DNA from: Candidatus Neomicrothrix sp. UBA2131
GTDB lineage: Bacteria > Actinomycetota > Acidimicrobiia > Acidimicrobiales > MedAcidi-G1
DNA: 9,251 nt
Direction of reading: 5' to 3'
Assembly (NCBI GenBank): GCA_002329075.1
Contig: DCXR01000067.1
Span: 1 to 9,251 of the forward strand
Part shown: positions 5,624 to 9,251 of the stretch, piece after piece
Position numbering within the stretch: position 1 is the first letter of the stretch
Layout of the letters: every line of letters starts with the position of its first letter
The notes under the pieces: model-generated
What the model saw: only the letters and a program-made list of their open reading frames with translations
Databases searched by the model: none
Told to the model about the DNA's origin: nothing
Program-made: the position numbers and the translations under genes

Positions 5624-6990
5624 TTGCGCCGCCAGGTGGTGCCGGTGGCCGAGTCCTCGATCACGATGCCGCGCGCAGTGAGGTCGTCGCGGATGCGGTC
5701 GGCCTCGGCGTAGTCCTTCGCCGCCTTGGCGGTGCTGCGTGCGGCGACCAGTTCGTCGATCGTGCCATCGTCGCCTCTCCTGCTTGTAGCCCCACCCAGG
5801 CGCAGTCCGAGCACGCCGGTCAACTCGAACACCGCTGCGGCCAGTGCGGCGGCAGATGTCTCGTCCTCGGCGTCGAGCGCCCGGTTGGCGTCGCGCACGG
5901 CATCGAAGACGACCGCCATGGCGGCGGCGGTGCCGAGGTCGTCGTCCATGGCGGTGCGGAACCGTCCGACCGCGTCGGGGTCGGCGGCTGAATCCGGGAG
6001 GTCGGATCCGGCGATGCGTCGGGCGAACCCGTCGAGCCGCTCGAGAGCGGCGGTAGCGGTAGTGAGGGTGGCCTCGCCGATCTCCATGGTCTTGCGGTAG
6101 TGGGTCTGCAGGACCAGCAGGCGTAGTGCCCTCGGGTCCCAGCTGTCGAGGAGGTCGGCGAGGGTACGGAAGTTGCCGAGCGACTTGGACATCTTCTCGG
6201 TGCCGACCTGGACCATGCCGTTGTGTACCCAGAGGCGGGCGAAGGGCCGGCCGCAGCCGAGGCATTCGGCCCGTTCGTTCTCGTGGTGCGGGAACACGAG
6301 ATCGTCGCCGCCGCCGTGGATGTCGAAGCCGTCGCCGAGCAGGTCGAGTGACATGGCGACGCATTCGATGTGCCAGCCGGGTCGGCCGGACCCCCAGGGG
6401 GAGTCCCAGGCGGGTTCGCCGGGCTTGGCGGCCTTCCAGAGGGCGAAGTCGAGCGGGTCGGCCTTGTCGTCGTCGACCTCGACCCGGGCGCCGGCGCCTT
6501 CCCGCAGTTGTTCAGGCGACTGGCCGGCGAGGGCGCCGTAGCCGTCGAGGCGGTCGACGTCGTAGTACACGCCGGAGTCGGTTGTGTAGGCCATGTTCCG
6601 GTCGACGAGTTGGCTGATGATGCTGATCATCTGGTCGACATATTCGGTGGCTCGGGGCCGGAGGTCTGGGTGGGCGATGCCGAGGCGGTCCATCTCGGCG
6701 ATGAACACGTCTTCGAAGCGGCGTGCCAACTCGGGTTCGGTGGTTCCCTCGTCGGCTGCCCTTGCGATGATCTTGTCGTCGATGTCGGTGATGTTGGACA
6801 CCGCCGTCACGTCGAGTCCGGTCCAGCGCAGGTAGCGGACGAGGATGTCGAAGGCGAGCGTGCTGCGGGCGTGGCCGAGGTGGGGGGCGTCGTAGACGGT
6901 GGGCCCGCACCAGTAGACGGAGGCCTTCCCCGGATCGCGGGGGGTGAACTCGACCTTGTCACCGGTCAGGCTGTCGGTGAGACGGAGCAT
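5620..6990 (-). CDS. cysS: Cysteine--tRNA ligase
   Basis: This complete class I cysteinyl-tRNA synthetase of 456 residues charges tRNA-Cys with cysteine using ATP. It has the cysteine-site motif VYWCGPTVYD with C28, HLGH (37-40, the HIGH motif), GRPGWHIEC ending in C210, FPHHENE with H235 and E239, and EKMSKSLGN with KMSKS at 266-270. C28, C210, H235 and E239 match the family's zinc ligands. The C-terminal helical region from about residue 300 to the end is the DALR/anticodon-binding part, which is what separates this protein from the shorter MshC next to it. A CLGC pair at 243-246 near the zinc site is unusual. The gene lies 39 nt downstream of mshC on the same strand, yet has its own possible -10 box. 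It ends by overlapping the acyl-CoA dehydrogenase stop. Confidence 0.97.
   Translation of the reverse strand: MLRLTDSLTGDKVEFTPRDPGKASVYWCGPTVYDAPHLGHARSTLAFDILVRYLRWTGLDVTAVSNITDIDDKIIARAADEGTTEPELARRFEDVFIAEMDRLGIAHPDLRPRATEYVDQMISIISQLVDRNMAYTTDSGVYYDVDRLDGYGALAGQSPEQLREGAGARVEVDDDKADPLDFALWKAAKPGEPAWDSPWGSGRPGWHIECVAMSLDLLGDGFDIHGGGDDLVFPHHENERAECLGCGRPFARLWVHNGMVQVGTEKMSKSLGNFRTLADLLDSWDPRALRLLVLQTHYRKTMEIGEATLTTATAALERLDGFARRIAGSDLPDSAADPDAVGRFRTAMDDDLGTAAAMAVVFDAVRDANRALDAEDETSAAALAAAVFELTGVLGLRLGGATSRRGDDGTIDELVAARSTAKAAKDYAEADRIRDDLTARGIVIEDSATGTTWRRN
6361..6387 (-). repeat. 27-nt block in cysS identical to mshC
   Basis: This block encodes GRPGWHIEC in cysS and is identical base for base to 7603-7629 in mshC, exactly 1242 nt (414 codons) away. 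Both copies use CGA for Arg and GAA for Glu, neither being the choice expected most often in GC-rich genes. Confidence 0.9.
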
Positions 6991-6996
6991 CGGGTC

Positions 6997-7002
6997 AGGA
7001 TA
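6997..7002 (-). promoter_or_regulatory. Candidate leaderless -10 box (TATCCT) of cysS
   Basis: On the minus strand TATCCT is followed by GACCCG and then the ATG at 6990-6988. No Shine-Dalgarno is present in the 39-nt gap after mshC. This is the best TAnnnT match of the set, and it suggests cysS has its own leaderless promoter in addition to any read-through from mshC. No consensus -35 is seen. Confidence 0.55.
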
Positions 7003-7029
7003 CGGGAGGCGTCGAAGCGGCCGGACCGT

Positions 7030-8235
7030 TCAGGTGCCGGAGGGGGCGTCGCCCGCCGGGGACTCGTCGAGGTGGATGCCGAGCAGGCTGGCCGCCTCGC
7101 GGAGGCCGGCCGGCGCCGAAGGGTCGTCGCCGGCGTGGGCGATGATCGCCCCGGCAAGCACGTCGATGGCATCGAGGGCGGTCGGTGCGTCGAGGTCGTC
7201 ATCGAGGGCAGCCCGGACGGCGGTGAGCGTGGGGGCAGGGTCGGGACCGCAGGGCCGCCGGGCTGCTTCGATCAGGCGGTCGAGCCTGGTGACGCCCTCT
7301 TCGATGTCGGCGTCAAACCACTCGAAGCCGGCGCGGTAGTGGTGGGACAGCATGGCGATGCGCAGCGTCCTCGGGTCGTGGAGGTTGCGGAGCATGCGCA
7401 CGAACACGAGGTTGCCGAGGGACTTGGACATCTTGGTGCCCTCGTAGGCGACCATGCCGACGTGCATCCAGTGGCGGGCGAGCGGTTCGCCGGTGGCGCC
7501 ACGGGTCTGGGCGTCCTCGCATTCGTGGTGGGGGAACACGAGGTCGTCGCCGCCGCCGTGGAGGTCGATCGTGTCGGAGAGGTTGTCCATCGCCATCGCC
7601 GAGCATTCGATGTGCCAGCCGGGTCGGCCTGCCCCGAAGGGCGAGTTCCAGGCCGGCTCGTCGTTGCCGGAGGGCTGCCAGAGGACGAAGTCGAGGGGGT
7701 TGCGCTGCCTCGGATCGTCGGGGTGGCCGCCACGTTCGGCTGCCAACTCCACCATCGTGGCCTCGTCGTAGCCGGACAGGGAGCCGAAGCCGGTGGAGGT
7801 GGAGACGTCGAAGAAGGTGGTGCCGTCGACCGTGTAGGTGTGGCCGGCGTCGGAGAGGCGTTGGATGAGGTCGAGCATCGACTCGATCGACTGGGTGGCC
7901 CATGGTTCGACGGCGGCGGGGCGCATGTTGAGCGCCTCCATGTCGGCGTCGAAGTGCGCCATTTCGACGGTGGCGAGGGACCGGTAGTCGACCTTGAGTT
8001 CCCGGGCCTTGGACAGGATCGAGTCGTCGACGTCGGTGACGTTGCGGACCATGCGCACCGAGTGGCCGAGGTCCTCGAGCCGCCGGATGACCAGGTCGAA
8101 CGTGAGGTAGGTGAAGGCGTGGCCGAGGTGGGTGGCGTCGTACGGCGTGATGCCGCAGACGTAGATGGACACCTCGGGTCCGGGTTCGAACGGCACGACC
8201 TCGTCGCGGACCGTGTCGTAGAGGCGCATGGGCAT
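7030..8235 (-). CDS. mshC: L-cysteine:1D-myo-inositol 2-amino-2-deoxy-alpha-D-glucopyranoside ligase (MshC)
   Basis: MshC catalyses the ATP-dependent joining of cysteine to GlcN-Ins, giving Cys-GlcN-Ins, AMP and PPi, the penultimate step of mycothiol synthesis. The protein has 401 residues. It is told from CysS by YVCGITPYDATHLGHA (about 25-40), where CysS has CGPTVYD; by AERGGHPDDP (166-175); by SLGNLVFV after KMSKS (268-272); by HHYRAGFEW (298-306); and by the lack of the CysS anticodon-binding region. Likely zinc ligands are C27, C211 and H236. The C-terminal 50 residues are Ala/Asp-rich. ATG 8235 (MPMRLYD) and ATG 8229 are both possible. The upstream one lies 8 nt after a TAnnnT box, and neither has a Shine-Dalgarno. 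The gene sits 48 nt downstream of the alpha/beta hydrolase and just upstream of its paralog cysS. Confidence 0.93.
   Translation of the reverse strand: MPMRLYDTVRDEVVPFEPGPEVSIYVCGITPYDATHLGHAFTYLTFDLVIRRLEDLGHSVRMVRNVTDVDDSILSKARELKVDYRSLATVEMAHFDADMEALNMRPAAVEPWATQSIESMLDLIQRLSDAGHTYTVDGTTFFDVSTSTGFGSLSGYDEATMVELAAERGGHPDDPRQRNPLDFVLWQPSGNDEPAWNSPFGAGRPGWHIECSAMAMDNLSDTIDLHGGGDDLVFPHHECEDAQTRGATGEPLARHWMHVGMVAYEGTKMSKSLGNLVFVRMLRNLHDPRTLRIAMLSHHYRAGFEWFDADIEEGVTRLDRLIEAARRPCGPDPAPTLTAVRAALDDDLDAPTALDAIDVLAGAIIAHAGDDPSAPAGLREAASLLGIHLDESPAGDAPSGT
7603..7629 (-). repeat. 27-nt block in mshC identical to cysS
   Basis: This is the second copy of the block at 6361-6387. It codes for GRPGWHIEC around the zinc-binding cysteine C211. 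The same 1242-nt offset also aligns a nearby conserved stretch (6290-6325 with 7532-7567, two mismatches) that encodes the HGGGDDLVFPH region. Confidence 0.9.
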
Positions 8236-8243
8236 GGGACTGA

Positions 8244-8249
8244 ACGGTA
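8244..8249 (-). promoter_or_regulatory. Candidate leaderless -10 box (TACCGT) of mshC
   Basis: On the minus strand TACCGT (TAnnnT) is followed by the 8 nt TCAGTCCC and then the ATG at 8235-8233. The leader lacks a Shine-Dalgarno. A second AT-rich hexamer, TATACA (8270-8265), could give a 5' leader of roughly 20-25 nt instead, so the exact promoter is uncertain. Confidence 0.42.
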
Positions 8250-8270
8250 GCGGGGCGGGGAGGCTGTATA

Positions 8271-8291
8271 CCCCGGCTGGGGCCTAGCCCC
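8271..8291 (-). terminator. Overlapping GC hairpins at the end of the alpha/beta hydrolase gene
   Basis: GGGGC-CTA-GCCCC (8279-8291) spans the hydrolase stop codon (complement of 8284-8286). It competes with CCCC-GGCT-GGGG (8271-8282). The two share bases, so only one can form at a time. No T-run follows on the minus strand. This could be a weak terminator or attenuator between the hydrolase and mshC, or simply GC-rich chance structure. Confidence 0.25.
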
Positions 8292-9174
8292 GTTCGAAGG
8301 GTACGGAGTGCTCCCAGTCGGCGAACAGGGTCCGCAGGGCGGTGACGACGAGCAGTGGCTGGTCGAGCATGAGGTGGTGCCCGGCGAGCGGGATCTCGAT
8401 GACGGGGGCGACCCTTCCCAACTGCTCGTACATGTAGGCGCCGATGTCGGGTGTGACGAGGCCGTGTTCGGCGCGGAACAGCGCCACCCGGCAGGTGACG
8501 GTGGCCAGCAGTTCGTTGGCGGCGGAGCGGCGGGGCATGAAGATGGCCGGGTCGAACTTCCAGGTGACGCCGCCCTCGGCGGGGCGTAGGGACATTGCTG
8601 CCACGTGGGCCATCACGTACGGCTCGTAGTGGTCCTGCTCGGGGACGGTGCGGAAGCGGGCGATCGCCGTGGCGGGGTCGGGATAGACCTTGGGGTCTCG
8701 GAACTGGCTGCGGCGGCCGGTCTCCATCTCGGGGTCGGGGGCGGTGACCGGCGAGTCCATGATGATGGCCCCGGCGATCCGGTCGCCGTGGGCGGCGGCG
8801 GTGGCCAGGGTGACGAAGCCGCCCATGGAGTGTCCGATCACGATCGGGGGTCCGGCCATGTCGGCGTCGTCGGCCACGGTCATGACCTCGCTGCACCAGC
8901 GGGCCAGCGAGTACTCGTCCCGTCGGTCGCTGTCGCCGTGGCCCGAGAGGTCGATGGCCGCCACCCGGTAGACGCCGGCGAACTGGGCGGCCACGTGGGT
9001 CCACCAGTGGGCGTGGGCGGCGCCGCCGTGGACGAACACGAGCCCGGGCCGGCCGGTTTCGCCCCAGGCGAGGTAGTGGATGTCGGCTCCGTCGACGGTG
9101 ACGGTGCGGTCGGCGTAGGGCACGTCGAGGGCGCGCCGGTACCAGGCGGGTGCGTCGTGGAATGTCGTTGGCAT
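8284..9174 (-). CDS. Alpha/beta hydrolase
   Basis: This 296-residue alpha/beta-hydrolase fold enzyme is probably cytoplasmic, since no signal peptide is visible. It has the oxyanion-hole loop VHGGAAHAHWW (48-58), DLSGHGDSD (75-83), the nucleophile elbow GHSMGG with S116, and the late histidine in AGHHLMLDQP (H266). The acid is probably E236 or D243 in the segment after VALFR. A cap region lies between about 140 and 220. Family members include esterases, epoxide hydrolases, C-C hydrolases and haloperoxidases, and I cannot choose between them. The ATG at 9174 keeps the N-terminal segment AWYRRALDVPYADRTVTVDG, which looks like genuine family sequence; the next in-frame candidate, GTG at V18, would cut into it. 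The ATG shares its A with the CCA end of tRNA-Arg, so there is no untranslated leader of its own and no Shine-Dalgarno outside the tRNA. Confidence 0.9.
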   Translation of the reverse strand: MPTTFHDAPAWYRRALDVPYADRTVTVDGADIHYLAWGETGRPGLVFVHGGAAHAHWWTHVAAQFAGVYRVAAIDLSGHGDSDRRDEYSLARWCSEVMTVADDADMAGPPIVIGHSMGGFVTLATAAAHGDRIAGAIIMDSPVTAPDPEMETGRRSQFRDPKVYPDPATAIARFRTVPEQDHYEPYVMAHVAAMSLRPAEGGVTWKFDPAIFMPRRSAANELLATVTCRVALFRAEHGLVTPDIGAYMYEQLGRVAPVIEIPLAGHHLMLDQPLLVVTALRTLFADWEHSVPFERG

Positions 9175-9250
9175 GGCGCCCTCGACAGGAATCGAACCTG
9201 TGGCCTACCGCTTAGGAGGCGGTCGCTCTATCCGACTGAGCTACGAGGGC
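9174..9250 (-). tRNA. tRNA-Arg (anticodon CCU), CCA encoded
   Basis: The minus strand folds into a complete cloverleaf. The acceptor GCCCTCG pairs with CGAGGGC. The D stem is GCTC/GAGC with a loop holding GG. The anticodon stem is ACCGC/GCGGT with loop CTCCTAA, giving anticodon CCU, which reads the Arg codon AGG. The variable loop is AGGCC. The T stem is ACAGG/CCTGT with loop TTCGATT. All stem pairs are Watson-Crick. The discriminator is G (9177), followed by CCA at 9176-9174. The last A is also the first base of the ATG of the alpha/beta hydrolase. AGG is a rare codon in GC-rich actinobacteria, so this should be a minor tRNA. Its promoter lies beyond the right edge. Confidence 0.97.
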
Positions 9251-9251
9251 G

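Noticed and set aside
7030..8235. A second cysteinyl-tRNA synthetase rather than mshC
   Set aside because: CGITPYDATHLGHA, SLGNLVFV and HHYRAGFEW are MshC-type motifs, and the anticodon-binding region present in the neighbouring cysS is missing.
6370..8250. A 626-codon plus-strand open frame antisense to both cysS and mshC
   Set aside because: It is a codon-bias shadow of two certain genes. Its translation is Gly/Val/Asp-rich, and its internal resemblance only mirrors the CysS-MshC paralogy.
7313..9004. A 563-codon minus-strand open frame spanning mshC and the alpha/beta hydrolase in another frame
   Set aside because: It is very Arg/Pro/His-rich and is the out-of-frame reading of two well-supported genes.

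Overview
The window is high-GC DNA with strong GC bias at third codon positions. It most likely comes from an actinobacterium, plausibly a deep-branching lineage such as Acidimicrobiia. Two markers support this: mshC, the mycothiol ligase, and a DUF3499-family protein, both families essentially confined to Actinobacteria. The exact lineage is an inference. Genes are packed tightly, no gap exceeds about 200 bases, and no mobile element, CRISPR array or phage gene is visible.

Layout from left to right. The left edge holds the N-terminus of an unidentified minus-strand gene. A divergent, palindrome-containing spacer follows, then a plus-strand AcoX-like NAD kinase family gene. This converges with a minus-strand HAD hydrolase, and the two stop codons share one CTAG. 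After a divergent spacer with a 20-bp-phased direct repeat come three plus-strand genes: a DUF3499 protein, an exported eight-bladed PQQ-type beta-propeller on a 25-threonine linker, and an acyl-CoA dehydrogenase. The dehydrogenase converges with cysS, again sharing a CTAG. The rest is on the minus strand. In transcription order it is tRNA-Arg(CCU), an alpha/beta hydrolase, mshC and cysS.

The right-hand block carries the clearest biological link. CysS and MshC are paralogs that both activate cysteine with ATP. CysS loads it onto tRNA-Cys, and MshC ligates it to GlcN-Ins to make mycothiol. Here they lie in tandem, 39 nt apart, and share an identical 27-nt stretch at the zinc/cysteine site.

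The most unusual structure is at the right end. The encoded CCA tail of tRNA-Arg shares its terminal A with the ATG of the alpha/beta hydrolase. A second window-wide pattern is that four genes (HAD, DUF3499, mshC, cysS) have no Shine-Dalgarno but carry a TAnnnT hexamer 6-8 nt before ATG, as expected for leaderless transcripts. I did not find a clearly new multi-gene system. The genes are mostly housekeeping, and the novelty lies in their arrangement and expression signals.
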